64,000 bases of DNA from Eudromia elegans (GCA_003342815.1 PTEX01000032.1:5515329-5579328), one strand, 5' to 3'; counted from the stretch's first letter, positions 14,801-30,110 are shown. Notes: generated from the sequence alone by a model not told the origin. A program made the numbers and translations.

Positions 14801-17800
14801 TACTGATGTCAAGCTATGACAGGTATTTTTTTTCCTCTTCAGCAAGACCTGTTACCTGTCACAAAGGAGAGATTCGTTCGTGTGATGTGAAAGGTCCTTA
14901 TGTTTACTGTCCCTCTTCTTTCTTCTTGCCTTGTATGAGTTTTTGTTACAATATTCTTACATGGAAATGAACAAGAGCCTCTCCAAACCCACCCAGGCAA
15001 AACAAACTTGTCTTTTTTTTTTTCCAGGTTTTGGGAACATATCTTTTCATGTTCTGGCATCTCATCCCTCATTATACATTCTCAAAGACAGGTATTTTAG
15101 TTCTGGATTGCTTCAGCCAGTCGTTCAGTACAGCTAAGGCTAATTTTAGCTTGAGTGCTTTAAAAAAGATGTAGTTTGCTTAAATTTTTTTTCCTCTTCT
15201 ATCCCAGCATCTTACCTTTTATTGCTTGTTTTTGTTGATTATATCAGATGTTATTAGGAGAGCCTGAAGCAAAATAAGTCATCAAATACTCTGGGTATCT
15301 TAACATTTTCTGCTGTGATTTGTTCCTGTGAGTTAAGACAATTTCCTTGTGTTCTTCTTTCAACTTGTAGCCTTGTCATAGTTGTTTCACTTTATACTAA
15401 TTGATGGTTGTATGTTGTGTTGCAAATTGATTATCCTCTTACTGTGTTTTGCTGTTCTTTATTCTTTTTCAGTAGTCTGATGTGACTTCCAATTTTGAGC
15501 TTGTGTGAAGGGCTTGCTGCTTAGCCAACTAGCTCTGTTGCGGTGCTTGGCAGTAGTTCTTGCACTTGTGCCCGTAGTTTAATTTCATTTGAAGAACCAC
15601 TGACTCTTCTTCTTTTTCTTCTTACTCTGGCTTTTAGAAGATCTTGCCTGTTAATTCCCTACATATATCAAAGTCTGTCTTTATGAATTTATTTTATATT
15701 TTACTGTTCTTGATTCTTTCCCTTTGCAGACTTGTGAACTCTCTTCATTAACACTGTCACCTCAATTACTGCCCAAATGGGAAAGAAATGGTTGGAAAAC
15801 TCTCAGAATCAAATATAGAAGCGTCTTCATTTATTTTCACCCTCTGAATTTAAAAAAAGACCCCAAGAGCACACCCCAAGGATTTGCTTGGTATTCTTGT
15901 ATCGTGATGCACTTTTTACATGTCATGCATTGAAACATTCCTTGTGTTGCATATCTGTATGATTCTGTTCCAAAACTCACCCAACAGCTTTTTGCCCTTG
16001 TTGACCTGGTCCATAATGCTCTCTGTCAAATTCCCCCTTTCATCACAAACTGGAGAGTTTCACCATCTCTCTCCCCTCGTGTGCTGCAGAGCTTAGGTAA
16101 AGATGTCCTTGCTAGAGAAATCTGTGTAAGTCACATCCCCTCCATTGTGCTGCTGCATTCTCTTATATTGAGCAATGTGAATTCACTTGCTGAGTTGTGA
16201 TGTGTGAAAATGCCCGAGACCAGGTGCTGCAAGAGGTGACTCACATCAGCTGTGGGCAGTGCGGGTCGGGGGCAGTGCTTTGGTGGGCATCTTCTGCGAC
16301 AGGTCTGTGATCAGCTTCACTTTCTTTGCTCTCAAGTTAAAACTAACTTCCTGAGACAATGTTACCTAAATATTTTGCACTGTTTGAAGGTGGAACAAAC
16401 ATAATCTATATATTAAATTATGTAATCTGTAGTATGTAATTAAGACAATTTATGTATTTTCTCTGTTAAGAAATGGAGAAAGCTTTAAGTAAAACAGTTG
16501 AATGTTAAAATCCCTACAATTAAGGAAAAACAGCTTTGTTCACTTTTGCAGCACAAAAAGGAGGCTGCTGCTTTAACTTGATTAGAAATATGTTGCTTCC
16601 ATGAGCTATTGTCACAGTGTATTGAAAGGAAGTTTCTAGTGTGTTGTAGCTTCAAAATCTTGGATATTGTGGAGTGGAGAATTAAAGCTGAAATACTCTG
16701 GTCTAATAAAGGAATGAGTGCTGAATTTTTAAAATTTCTGATCCTACATCCTACAATGGCCTGTAAATACTCCCCTGATATTAAAGATGGTGAGTTAAGT
16801 CCCAATTATCAAAATTTAACTAGATACCAATTTACTTCTCAGTTCATCCAGCTAAATTTTACTTTAAAGCTCTTTAAAGCCCTACAGATTTTCTATTACT
16901 TGTGAGTCTTCAGGTGAAACAAACAAACCCTCTTCCATACAGAGAAGTATTCTTCATCTGTTATTCTACCCTCTTTTTCTCCCTACTGGCAGCAAGGAAG
17001 AGTTCCATATGCACATGTGCTTCCATCATGCTTTTTCTGGTTAGCTTTCAAGGTCAGTGTTTAGGACTGATAGATGTAAGGTATTTTTACAAAAATGGGG
17101 AAAGTGGGATATATACATAATGATTATATCTTGGTAGTCTGTTGTAGAGAGACTTTGCATTTCTATTTGCCTGTGTGCGTGCTTCTTTTGACAAGAGCAA
17201 TTGCATTTGAAGAAGCAATATTAATTTAAATACTTTCTGTGTTTGAACGTGTCTTTAATTCAGTTTTGCAACTGCAAATAGGAAAGAAAAGGTATGATCA
17301 GCCAGTTCTTCATAGAGTACTGCCTGACATCCCCTAGAGCAAATTATTAAAGCAGTTTTCTGCTTTACAAGATCTGTTTAGGTTAGAGCTGGAGAAGATT
17401 TTTTTTTTCTCATGAAGAAAATATGGCATTAGCTGGATGGGAAGTTTATAATATTCAGGTCACTTGTGAATTTGCTCTGACTTCAGTAAATAGCTCTAGA
17501 TGGAAATAATTTTTTTCAGTGTTTAGATCACAAACTAGGAAAAACTCACAAAAACACAGGATCTTAGAGGAATGATTGATTCTTACAGAGGCTTCTCAAA
17601 ATGTCGGCTTGGTCCCTTCTACCTCTCTGCGGTTTGAAGGCTTTCTGCTAATGCAGAGAAGGTCCCTTTGAGCCCCTGAGCTCCAGGAGAGCTTAGAAAT
17701 TCTCCTCTTGATAGCGCCAAGAGCTGGGAAAGCCAGATGTTCCCAGCACAGTAGCAAGAGGCTGGGTAACTCAGTGGGCAAGGCTTTTGGCCCCAGGCTT

Positions 17801-19093
17801 TTGGCTTAGGAGAGCTCAGTCACAGCTGTTGTGGTTTTTTAATAAAATACCTTACCGTAACTAAAGTTAAGTGGATGCCCTGGAGCTGGTTATTAAATCA
17901 CTCCCCAGGGCAATGCAGCACCTGTGTTGATGAATGGTTTTTTAAAAAAAAAAAAAAAAATCCTCAGGCAGGGCTGAGAAGGAGAGTTGCCAAGAAAGGT
18001 GAGTGTACTCAATGCTGGTATCTGCATGCCCACATTCATATGGGATCTGTGGGCTCCCCCTTCTCTGGGCAAAATGAGGACTTGAATTTGGCTCCTGTGA
18101 TGTGTGGTCAAACCCTGTAGTCACTGGGTAGACAGAGACTCCTAAACATCATGTATGCTGCCACATCCTCATTTATACTGAAACTCTTTGCTTCTTTTGC
18201 TTTCCTTCTGATTGCATGGGAATAAAAAATTTCCTTTTAGATCTAACAATAAGATGCTGATTTTTTTTTAACAAATAAATAAACAGATAATAAAAAGGTT
18301 TTCATTTCTCCCTTCCAAAGTTGAAAAGTTGCATATTTGCTCAGCTGTTCTTGACATGAATTTGTGTGGAGTTTGGCACTCTGCTGCAAATCTGAGATCT
18401 GAGACTTTTATGTTACATGGCAGGATTATCTGTGGGTTATTACTAGCTTTAGAATGCATGAAAAGTATTCCAGGCTTGGAGAAAATAGGCAGACAGATGA
18501 AACCAAGGATGGCAATAAAAAACAGAAAAACATCACTGGGAAGAAAGCCTGCTCATGTAAGCCAAATCAGCTCTTTTAAGAATTAAATTTTTTTTTTCCT
18601 TTTGGAGGAGGAGTAAAAAAAAAAATGTGTTAAGAATAGAAATTCTTTGTAAGTTAAATAACGGACTTTATGGTATGTAGTGGGACTTAAGGCAGGATTG
18701 GTGCAGGACCCTCTTCTGTGGTGCTTTGTACACTTGCCGGCAGTGATTGTAAAGAAGGCAAATTTAAACTGGAAGGAGTACTGAGAAGAGCCGTGACAAT
18801 CAAAATGGGAAGATCCTGTTATAAGAACCTGCATGAACACAGCCTGTTCAGCTCAGGAAAGCCAAGGCTGGAGAGGCATACAAATTTGATCTATAAATAG
18901 TTTGGGGAGCTGTAACCTGTAAGGGAAAAATCTATTTTAAGGACAATGTTGGCGCAAGAAGAACTAGGTGCAGGCTGGCTAGGAATATGTCGAGGCAGGA
19001 AACGGGAAGGTTTCCTGAGGTGCTGAGCTTTAGCAAGGTTCTGTAGCAGCCCTCTGATTTTTCCTTTTGAAGCTTTGTTCCCCATTATGTCTG

Positions 19094-19146
19094 TGTGGGT
19101 TTTTTTTGGTGGTTTTTTGTTGGGTTTTTTTTTGTTTTTTTTTTCT
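19094..19146. repeat. T/G-rich low-complexity tract
   Basis: About 50 nt of T runs broken only by short G groups and one C, so the plus strand is almost free of A and C. It lies in intron 1. Confidence 0.85.
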
Positions 19147-21240
19147 TAGGAGGAAGTTTTGGATGTTTTATGAACAGAATTATACAATGTAATTATAATT
19201 CTTGATGATAGTGCTGGAGTTGCCTACCAGCCTTATCACTTGACTCTTAAAAGTTAAAATCCTCTTTGTCACTAACGTTTCTGAACATTTGGTTCACATT
19301 ATACTTTCCTTGAAGACATCAGTGAGATAATTAAGTACTTCTGTGCAGAGGACTCAAGCCTTCTTTATGAGCATGCCAGTACCCTTGGCCCCAAGGAGAG
19401 GGGGAGCCAAGAACAGGAAAATGCAGAAGCTGAGATGTTAAGAAAAGCTTTTAGTCAGATTTGATATAGCATGTGGGACTACCAGTGATGGTATGTTTAC
19501 CCAACAGATTGAAATTTTAAATTTAGTATGATTAGTATGTTTATACTATTAGTAATAGCAGAAATATGTAGCCATCTAACCTTTGCTTTTTCATTACTCA
19601 TAGACTCATATTCAAAGAATAGGCAAATGTTTCAGCAATCCCTTTGATGTTCAGGAATGGTCTCTGGATGTTTTCTGATGTTGTGCTTTTAAAGTTGCAG
19701 TATCAGTGCATCCTAGATAAGATTCCTTTGACAAGAAAGTGAACGCATGTATGCTCCCCTGAATTTTCAGCCCTCCACTAAGTGTGTTACAGCTAATAAA
19801 TCTCACAATCCAAAGATAAAGGTAAAAAAAAGAAACAAACTTGAGGTCCAGTCTTAATCTCATTTAGGTTTGTTTCTGTATGAGATGATAGGATGTCTTC
19901 AGTATCTTCACAATCTAATGATTTTCTTGATATTGTTTAGGCAAACTGTGATACCTTTCTTGAAAATATTAGTCAAATGCTGCTTATTGAACTGAAAGGG
20001 GAAGGAACAGCATAGTGGAATTTGTATGCCTCTGTAGTCTCATTTTGCTGTATTATGCCAAATGTCAGGTAACAGGCCCTTCTGGCTGTGATCTTCGTTT
20101 ATTTTCAAACAACCCTGGCAATTCAAAACATCCAAAAGAAGGTTGCAGCTTCAGCTTCCTCCTTTCTTCTTCGTGGCTTCAGGAAGGAGACTCAACTAGT
20201 TTAATCAAGTAAAGGAGGAAGCTGCTCTACCAGCAGGCAATGACATCTTGTCCTGGAAGGTTAGGAGAAGGCTGGGTGCTGCCATGCTAATGCTGTACCC
20301 GTGAAGGGCTGCATCCCTCGCCCATTGCGCGATGGGTCCATCCCTTGCCTATCACACATTGTGGATCTTGTGTTGTGCAGATGGAGCTCGTGGGATGCAA
20401 GGGAAAAGGGAAGTGCCCTGACTGGCCATAGGTACAGCCATCCCTTTTGCTGGACAGTGCTTTCTGCCTTGGTATGGTTTAAGAATCTACATATGTCTAA
20501 GGATATATGTTCCTCCTTTCATAGAATAAGGAAAAACTTATTTTTCAAGCAACCTTTCAGAAGGAGGAGTTGGGCAAGAAGCAGTGGTAAGAGGATGTTT
20601 CACAGCACATTGTGGTATGTTTTGTTGCTTGCTGCTTCCAACAGATAGTAGTGACAGAAGGGAGCTTGATTTTGTTTTTTGCATGCAGCCAACTTGAATT
20701 TTTTGGAGTATTTTGGGGTATGTGTGTGCTCTTGGACCCCGTCCACTCCTTCAAGGCACGTGGTAATTATGTTCTGTAATCTCTTGATTCTCAGATGCTA
20801 ACCAGAGATTAACCTCCTGCTGGACCTTCCTGTCTTCATAGTAATGCCTGATGTAAACACAGTTCATGCAGAGAGGGGAGAAAAACAGGGAAAAAAAACA
20901 AGGTAGATAGAGCTAAGCAGTTGGGAGAGGAGTGTTTAATAGCCTGGCTCCATTCCATGTACATCATTTGCGCGTGGCTGCTGGTGTCCCCAGGCCAGAG
21001 CAGCGTCCACATCAGTGTCATGGTGTCAAATGGGATGTATGTTTGTACCTGAATTGCTTGGGACTTTCTACAGAAATTCAAGATGAACACCTACTTTAGG
21101 AATCAAGGAGGGGTTGTTTACGTGTGGGAGTTCTTATCATGGGACGCTTAGTTGTATCAGCTACAGAAATGTGAACCTGCCTGTGGAATGCCACAGGAAT
21201 GCCCTATGGCAAGTTGTTTAATTGAAATGCTTTTTAAGAA

Positions 21241-21257
21241 TCTCTCTCTCTCTCTCT
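21241..21257. repeat. (TC)n microsatellite
   Basis: Eight TC units followed by a T-rich pyrimidine stretch in intron 1. Confidence 0.9.
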
Positions 21258-22254
21258 TTTGTCTTTTTCCCTTTTTTATTCTTTCTTTTTTATAAGCTTC
21301 CCCAGTAATTGAAGTGTATGAATGTAATTGACTCTTTGATTTGTCTTTTTTTTTAAACAAAATGAACAACAACAACAATTTTTATGCTTTCCTCAGGGGA
21401 TCCCCATTTATGTCATGAGTAGAAATCTTTATTAATAGACCTGCGAGGTATGGATATCCAGAAATTGCATGGGCCCCCTTGCAAAATTCAGGGCTGTGCA
21501 GTCTTGTGAGCCTTGGGTGTTGACACACTGCTGAAGAACTGCGGAGGGAAGTTTGTTGCCCAGAGTTGTATGGTTTGTGTTTTCCCTGTTAGCTGTTAGG
21601 CCTGTGTTAGTTTGGTATCTGGATTGGCTCCACATTGTTTGATAGTAGAAGTATTTGTTTGTAACTTATGAAATTGAGATGTGCTCAACATAGGATTTTG
21701 TTTCCCTTTTGGTTGTTTCTGAGATTTGTGCACAGTAACTGATGATGACTTGGGCTTCATGAGAAGAGTTTCCTGCGTACAGGACCTCCTAAGTTTGCAG
21801 AGCATTCCTAAACTTGCTTGCCTTTCAAGTATTTCCAGGAGTTTTTTTGCGGATGAGCGTGTCTGTGTTCACTGGAGGGGTGACTAGCGTAAAGGCTGCT
21901 CTGCTCTTCTCTACAGGATTCACTGTGGGGAAGTGTCTAATGCTTCTCCATTCATTCCCAGTAGCATGTTAATGGGCAACAGAGAGGGACATCCTAAATA
22001 TCAGGTCAGCTGCCAGAAAAATCCCCATTCTAACTATTCAGGTCTCCAGCAGTTTTATTTTCTCCAGTATCACATGGACAATATTTCTAGAGCAATTGGA
22101 AGAATAGCGAAGTGCCCTTCTAAATATTGTTGCCTACACGAATACAACCATTTGGAGATGGGCCCCAATTACCCTAGAAGGAAGGACATGTGTTGAAATT
22201 CCATGTGATCTGTAAATATTGCTTCTGTGATCACGTCTTTTTTTTCTTCCCTAA

Positions 22255-22371
<117 letters not shown>

Positions 22372-25300
22372 TAAGATTTCTCTTCTGCAGCCTTAATTTA
22401 TGTATTTAAGTACTTTACTGGGGAGATACAGGTGTATCTTGGTTCTTTTTCTATTTTGGCTTTCACTGTACTGATCAACAAACTTGTATTTTGATGTTGA
22501 ATGTGTTGCCTGGTTATTTGACTACTGTTATCAAGATACTATGGTTTCAGCTAAAAAAACATAGTTTGAGCCTTTTTTTTCTTTTTGTTGGTCTGGAATA
22601 CTACTCTCCAGTAGCTTATTGTAACTGAGTATTGTAGTATTTTTTCCAGTGGTCAGAAAAATTTTAACCTTAATAGTTAACATCAGGGCAGAAGACCAGA
22701 AAGACAGATTTTGGGATTATCCTATTCACGCTTCTAAAACAGCAGGTATTCTCACCTCTTCTCCATCAGGTGCTTCCAATCAGCTGCAGTTAATTTAATG
22801 CTACAAATTTCCATTACATGTTACTCTTCAGATACATCTCAGCCCCTGAGTGGGAAGCTTCTGGATGAGGGAGGTAAGTGGTGATAATCCTTCATTCCCT
22901 GGCAGCATAATCTTTCATTTTTCGATCTACACCTAAATTCATTCACCTTAATATTGTTCCATTTCCTTTGCATAGAGTGAAAACTAATAAGTTTATCACT
23001 AGAGCTATTAGTAAGCTTTGTACTTGATTTTTTCTAAGAGTTTTTAAAATTTATTTTCTAAAGAATTAATGGCATTTTGTTCACTTAATTACAGTAGACT
23101 TTTTATAGTGCTTTAAAATAGAAACTATATTCTGGCATGTGTAGAGCTCTAAAATTGTCATTACTTAATAATTGGTGCCTCCAGACCTCTTTAGATTGGA
23201 GACTTTCCTCCAATATGGGATCTTCTTTGCTGTTAAGCACCTTTTCACAGTCTTGATACTGAGTGATATTAAAATGGGGCATATTCTCTCTTACAAGTCT
23301 CAGTAGTTTGTTGTGAATTGAAGTTCATTTCATGCTTTTTTTTGCTCAGTTTGAAGAATCAACTGCTTGTCTCCTGGAGTTCCTTATAAACTGGTTATGA
23401 AAAATGTAGTTAGATCTTCATGTTGGTCTTATGTGATCTGGAATATTTCTGCTTGTGTCCTTTCTAAAATGCAGTAATAAAAATGGCCAATGAGAAGAAG
23501 CTCACAAAATATGTATAATATTCATATTGTTACATAGATAAATTCAAAGCAGTTTCTCTATTGAAGATTAAATGTCTTAAACCTTGAATTTAATTGAGCG
23601 AAGTGAGGAAAAAAACACCTGTCCCTGCTCCAGAGAGCTTTTCATCTAAGTGTACTTTACAGTGCCATGTCCAGAACAGTGAACTTGTACCGAAAACTTC
23701 CCTCTAAGATTAACACTATTAGTCAAAAATTAGCCTTGCAAAATGATCAATACAGTAAAGAAAAATGAAAATATCAGAAAGCTTTTAATTTTTTTTGTTC
23801 TTGTAGCTTAATAATAGTGTTTATTTTTAATCTTGCAATTGTATTAGTTTTGTTAAAATATTTTAACAGCAGTGTTGCTCATTTTTCAAATTATGCTGTA
23901 ATCTTGTGTAAGCTTAAACTTGCTTAAAAGGTTCCTGTCACCATGCTTCAATTCCGGAAGCTGTAACTCAAAATATACAAAGGTGATGTGTAAGTAATGG
24001 AAATTGAAATACATTAAATACAGTATCCAAATGATGGCCATGTATTATGGAAGGTTATGCTACGGTATGTAGAAGATGCTTTGGTAGTAAATTCCTGCTA
24101 ATCAGAAGAGAATTTCACTGTACTCAATTTTCAAGGGGAAAGATATTGAAAATTACATACCAAAGTATTTTTTAAAAATCTTTATTTAGGATACTGTATT
24201 TTTCATCACTGATCTTCAATGGCGTGTTGAATTCTACTACCTTTTATGGAAAACCTCTTTCCTGTATGTTTACTGGATCAAAATTGATTCGAGTTGTTTT
24301 TAAAGAAGTACTTGAGATATGACTACTAAAATGTTAAGATCATATGTTAATATACCAAAAAAGTTGTTCTTTTATCTCAGAAAATGTATATGACAAAGAG
24401 TTATCTACGATCAGTTAGTCTTCTCTGTTACAGAATTTCCAGTGGGGAAGGTTTGAGGAATAATAAAAGCAACCTTGAAACATCTATGAACTTCCCAGTT
24501 TGGAGCTCTACAGGCTTCACTAGGAGAGATCAAAAACTAGGACATTTTAACTTGATCAAACAGTATGTGGGCAGTAGTGTTTTTGTGGAAGATGAGAGAA
24601 TTCCTGAAGGTGAAGAAAAAGGTTTTCAGATGTATTGCGAAGGAAAATTAATCAACAAAGCAGGCAGCATGTGAACAGACTATCCCCTTCAGAAGGGGAA
24701 CTTGGATGAAGAATAAAGGATGAAGGCAGATGTTCTTCTGACATCATTTCACTTTGATAACTGGGAGGCATTTTTCTTCAAGTCTTCTGAAGATTAGAAG
24801 GGTGAACAGAACCGGGCTATCTGGTTTATTCTCATCCTTCAGTGCCTTCTGAGGAATTGTGGCCCAACTTTCAGTGAATAAAGTAGCTAGTTTATCATGG
24901 TATAGCCGAACAGCTAAATCTCTTGGTCCTTAGCAAAGAAGGCATCCTAGATTTCACCTAGGCAAGTTAATATTACAAGGATATTGAATAATGCTTAACA
25001 TTATGGTAAATTAGGTTTTCCAAGTTCTATTGATATCTCTAATCTTTTGCTTTTCACTATTTGCAATATTGTAGATTCTCTTAGTGTAGTGGTAGTTCAT
25101 CTAGGAATCTGAAGTGAGCAGTTTCTTTCTTGGATATCTTCCCTTCCACACTCACTTAGAAAAATTTTTTCATCCCTAGACAAAAGTGGTGGCGTGTGAC
25201 TGAAAGAACCTCTTTCCCCCACCTAGTTCTGAGCTCTCTAGGTTGTGATGCTGGTATTGCCAGCATGTTCTAAACAGGAAATTTATGTGGAATGATTCAT

Positions 25301-28300
25301 CATTAATTGAATGCGTCTGCCTCTCGCATGAAGAGGGATGAGAATACTCCTAGTTAAAAACACTAGCAGTGTGTTCCTAAGAAAAATCTACATCTTGGAT
25401 TCATTTTTTTTTTCTTCACTTGTATCTGTGAAACAGAGGAAGTAATAGTACATTATTAAAATACTCTGCAAAATTTTGTGAAAATATAAATTCAAATTTA
25501 GTGAATTTAAAGAATTTTACTCTAAAGTTGGTTACATTATAAAAAAATCTAGCTCTATCCAGAATCTTGTATAATATCAAATGTTGTATATTAGGATGTA
25601 AGAATTTAATCACGGGCATGGTAAATAGTCCTTCCTGCATATGTGAATTGAATATTCCACCTGAATGTGTTAAAATTAACCAATCCAGAATACCCTATAT
25701 TTTACAGCTCCTTCAAGAAACTACTCTGAATGTGGAAGCAGGTTACCACAGCATTTCAAAATAGTTTGATAAAATATTTTTCATGATTCTTTTCAGCAAT
25801 AAGACTTGGATTTGGCAGTAAAGTTTTAAATTGTTACTTTGCTACACTTGAGGTGCCAAATGAAATGATTTTATTTATCCTACATTTTTTCCTTTTAGCT
25901 TTTTTTTGTGTAATCACTGTTTCATGCAATTTGAGGTTATGTTTTAGACTTGGCTGTAATCAGTAAGGAATATAGATTATGCAAGTTTAACTCTGCGTTT
26001 GTTTATTCTGTCAAATATATCTGAGCAGGTAAAAAGTAGAGAAGAGACAGCTGAAGGAAGACCTGTTGTCGTACAGGGGAATGATAGAAAAAAAAAAATG
26101 GAGAGATCATTAGCCTTAAGCGTTCATTAATGTAATAACTGAAATCTAGATTTATAATAACATGTAACTCACCCTTTCTGTGCATAGATCTGCCTGTGGT
26201 GAAATTTGGTCTTTGTTGCATGTTCCATTTGCTAGTAACACTGAAGAGAAACAGGAGAAGATTTTTCCTTAGCATTACTCCCAGGGATGGAGCTACTCAG
26301 CAAACAAAACAAAGGGAGGTGCTTGGGAGGAGCAGCATAAAATTGAAGGAAATTAAACCTGCAACCCAATATCTCCTTACTTCTTGATGAAAAATATTGA
26401 CCCTTTCCCCTAATCCATGCTAGGAAGTTAAACCTTCAGCTGCATCACTGAAGTATGGCTTAGTTATTTAAGGTGTAAAGTTTAGAGAGGAAAAATAATT
26501 AAACAGTGAAAGAGCACAGTGAGCACAACGTAGCTGCTGGGCTTATTTAGTAAAGGTTATAGGGAAGTATTTGTGTAGAGAGGGCAGCTTCCCTTCTAGC
26601 TGAACTTACTACCCTATGAGTCCAGTTTGGGTTTAGTAAATGATGGTTTTGTTCAGCCTCCCTACATATTCTCCCATGACACAGTGCTAACCTGAAGAAC
26701 TCTTTACCATCAGGCAGGGTGGCTGTGAGTGTAGATACTCATTGCTGACTCAGAGCAAAGCAGTGTTTGTGCATATGATCATAATTTTTTACTGGACAGT
26801 TCATAAATGTCTTTGACACTTGTGTTGTGACTGTCACTGCTCACTGAAGGCATCGTCTGAATCAGTTTCGACCAAAGGCAAATCATGTAATACCCAAGAG
26901 TGCATTGTTACTTCTCTGTTGCTCACTGATAATACTTCTCAAGGTTCCTTAGCTTTTTTGATTTATAGTGGATCGTTCTTGAGCCTGCTTTTTCTAGTCT
27001 GCTGCAGTTTTGCTTCTGGTAGCTGCTTGTGTAAAATCTCCTGCAAATTGTGAGGAGAAATTTACACTGTCACTTGCAAACTGCAGCTCTGCAGAGAGCA
27101 ACCAGCACTCTTTGCAGCCTGAGCTTGCCAATGTTTTGCTATGCTAGTATGTTCAACACCAAATTAAAGCAAAGAAGCATCATGCTGCTTCTGTTGCTGC
27201 TTTTCTGTTTGTGCATTCCTTTAAAAAGCAGATAGGCCATGAGAAATGGAATGGCAGAGATGCTGGAATCTCCAGTAACTGCTGGTTGCCTGCAAGCTTT
27301 CAGGGTCGTCTTCTTGAGACAGAGGCCATGATTTGGACTCCTGCTCTAGGATGGCCTGCAGTAGATGGAGAATTTCAAGGTGAGAAAAGTTGCATAGGAA
27401 GAGCGGCAATAATAGTTCTGTGTCTGTTTGAATGTGTGGATGTCTGCTGTGTTGTGTATGAAGCATGTGAGAAGCCAGTGGAGTCTCCATCTGAAATTTA
27501 TAACTGAAGTCCCATTTATCTTTCATTGCAACATTCACTTGATAAGTTGTTAGTTGGGTGCAGCCTGTAGAGTATGAGGTTCTGTAAAGGAAAGAATCAT
27601 ACATCCTTCCAAAAGAACCATTGAAACTTGGAAAGCAGCTGGCCTTCCCTGGGCCCTTGAGCAGTCACATTATGTGCCTTTCACACTGACATACCTCTTC
27701 ACTCAGTTTTGGGGTTCTACCTGGATGTATCTGTGATTAAAAGTGATTTCAGAGCATCTGCTGTTGATCTAGAGGCAGGAAGTGGGGTACAGAACCACTT
27801 GTTAAAACCTGGGGTACTGAACCTTTTCCCTATGTCCAGGACAGGTCTGTCTGCCCCTTCAAGGATGCTGCAGTTGCAGGCATGTTTCTTGGCTAATCCT
27901 TGTCATGGGCTGTTTGGAAAGCTCGTTAATACAGGATGTCACAGTAAAGTAGAGGGAGTGATTTAAGCCTGAGGATTTCTTGTCAGACTATAGCAATCCC
28001 TAGCCACTAAAACCACTTGGCTCAGATGCTGCTTTCTCTTGCTAAAGTCAGATTTGAAAGAGATTTGGAAGAAAAGTAGGCTCTGTAACTTGTAATATTG
28101 CTCTGAAGGAAAAAGGAAGTAGCTGTTTCTTAGAAGCCTTCATAGAGGTTGGGATGTACCCAAGGAAACAACAGTCCACTTTAAGGTGGTTGACTCATTT
28201 GAGCCAATTTTCATTAGCCTTACTTTGGACCCCTTCTCTATAGTGACTTAAAGGACAAGGGTTAAAGATAAGACAGCGTGGCTGCAGAATTTGCGAGCTG

Positions 28301-30044
28301 ACTCGCCTGACAAAGTACAAAATAGCTGAGAGGTCCATGCTCTGTGAGGTTGTTTTACCCTGGGGTATTTTTTGGGTCCAGTACTGAGGCCTGCTGGCCT
28401 CTGATGTGCCTAATTTGCTGTTGTGCTTTGCAGAGATAGCTGTTATTTTCTGTTCTGCTTAGTTTTACATGAATTCTGTTCTTAACAATTGTCATACCTG
28501 AGCCACATGAGCTTTCTATTTGTTTTCCCTCAAAAGAAGACAGTGCAGGTCTGGAAAACTTCTCTTGCAAATTAGTGCCTTTCAATTAAAATCAGCAACA
28601 AGATGAGGAATGTTGAAGGTGACTTTTTTTTTTTGAGGGTAGTTAGCCATCATGTGAGTTGGAAAATATTGTCTGTAAGCTCCTGCAGTTGATGTTTAAA
28701 AGCATTTTAATCATGAGGTTCTAAGATACAAGTGAGGTGGGATGTAGAAAGAGATGTAATCTCTTTTATTGGGCTGATGCAGTGGCAGAAAATTAGATAA
28801 GCTTTCAGTGTACAAGCTGTGCTGAGAGGAAGTCGTTAAGACACCCTTTTTGCTAATTAGCCAACCCTTTTTTCAGGATGCAAGCTAATCTCCAGCTCAA
28901 TAGAAGCCTGCTCAGGTTTTGGTCAGGATATGCTGCTGCTGTTGTTTGCCTTTTAATTCACAGTTGTTCCCATCTCCTGATTACCTTTCCAAGTTATAGC
29001 TTTGCATGTGAGCTGTTATGTAAGGGGTTATAAGGTTTCTACTGCTGTTCTGAGCATATAATTATAGTGCTAGTAAAAATGAGGTATGTCATGTTAGCTT
29101 CTGTATTTCATTATATGAATTGTGCCTGACAATAAAATTCTTAAACTCTAAAAGAGCTTGGCTTAATTACAGTTAAAAATCAGCAGTAAACTTTGTGTTA
29201 CAAATTCTATGATATAGCTATATATCGTTATCTATATGTGGTGCTGTTGACCCCCGGGGGTAGTTATCAATATCTTCAGAACAATATTTTTGTTATCTAA
29301 ATTGCATAATTTATGATCTGTTGCTTCTGGTAAAATTCAAAATAAAACACTGATATATTAGCAATTAATTCTTAAATAATGACTTATGACTTCTAATAAA
29401 ATTGAGACAAAAGTGTTGTTTATATAGTCTATTGGTGTGTTCCACAGGCTCAGAGCTGACATTTATGGAAGTAGTGTGTTTTGCTTGCCACATCATCTGT
29501 ATAGGAATTGTTTTACTGAGACCTGGAACTGCTTATATTACTAAATCTCATCTAAACCAATAAAAACTTATTGGTCACCTATTGTAGATATGAATTTTAT
29601 AAATAACACAACTTTCAGTGGGGTAAACCTGCAGAATTGCCATAGTGGGACATGATTATTTAGTAGTAAAACGTATTGAAGTATAAACTCACAATACCAG
29701 AAGCTGCAACCAAGGTGCAGAAATTTGAATTTGTCCAGCCAGGCTTATTTATTCTGTGTGAGTCAATTGATTTTGTAAGTAGGTCTGTAATGATTTTGTG
29801 CACACAGTGTCAGGTCATTATTTTAGGGAGTTATTGCTTGCTTGACAGAACTGCATGTAATGCCTTTCCTCAAAGGCCAAAATTAAATAGCATATTGACT
29901 TTAAAGAGGCGGGGAGTAGTGGCTTCTGCTTTAATCATGGGTTAAATGCTTCTCCTTATTGCATTCTGAAATGAAAATGAAATACTGTTTTTTGAGGGGG
30001 CAATGGGTGCGTGCCTCAGTGAGTATAAGTTTCTTGAATGTAAA

Positions 30045-30070
30045 TGTTGGTAGAGTGTGTTGGTAGAGTG
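30045..30070. repeat. 13-bp perfect tandem duplication
   Basis: TGTTGGTAGAGTG occurs twice head to tail with no mismatch, just upstream of the TG/AC microsatellite. Confidence 0.95.
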
Positions 30071-30110
30071 AATTATGGTAATTCTGTGCTAGTTTTCTTT
30101 TTATTAAAAA

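Noticed and set aside
24384-24674. 96-codon open frame in intron 2
   Set aside because: No homology recognised and no coding-like flanks; treated as chance, though the adjacent palindrome is noted.
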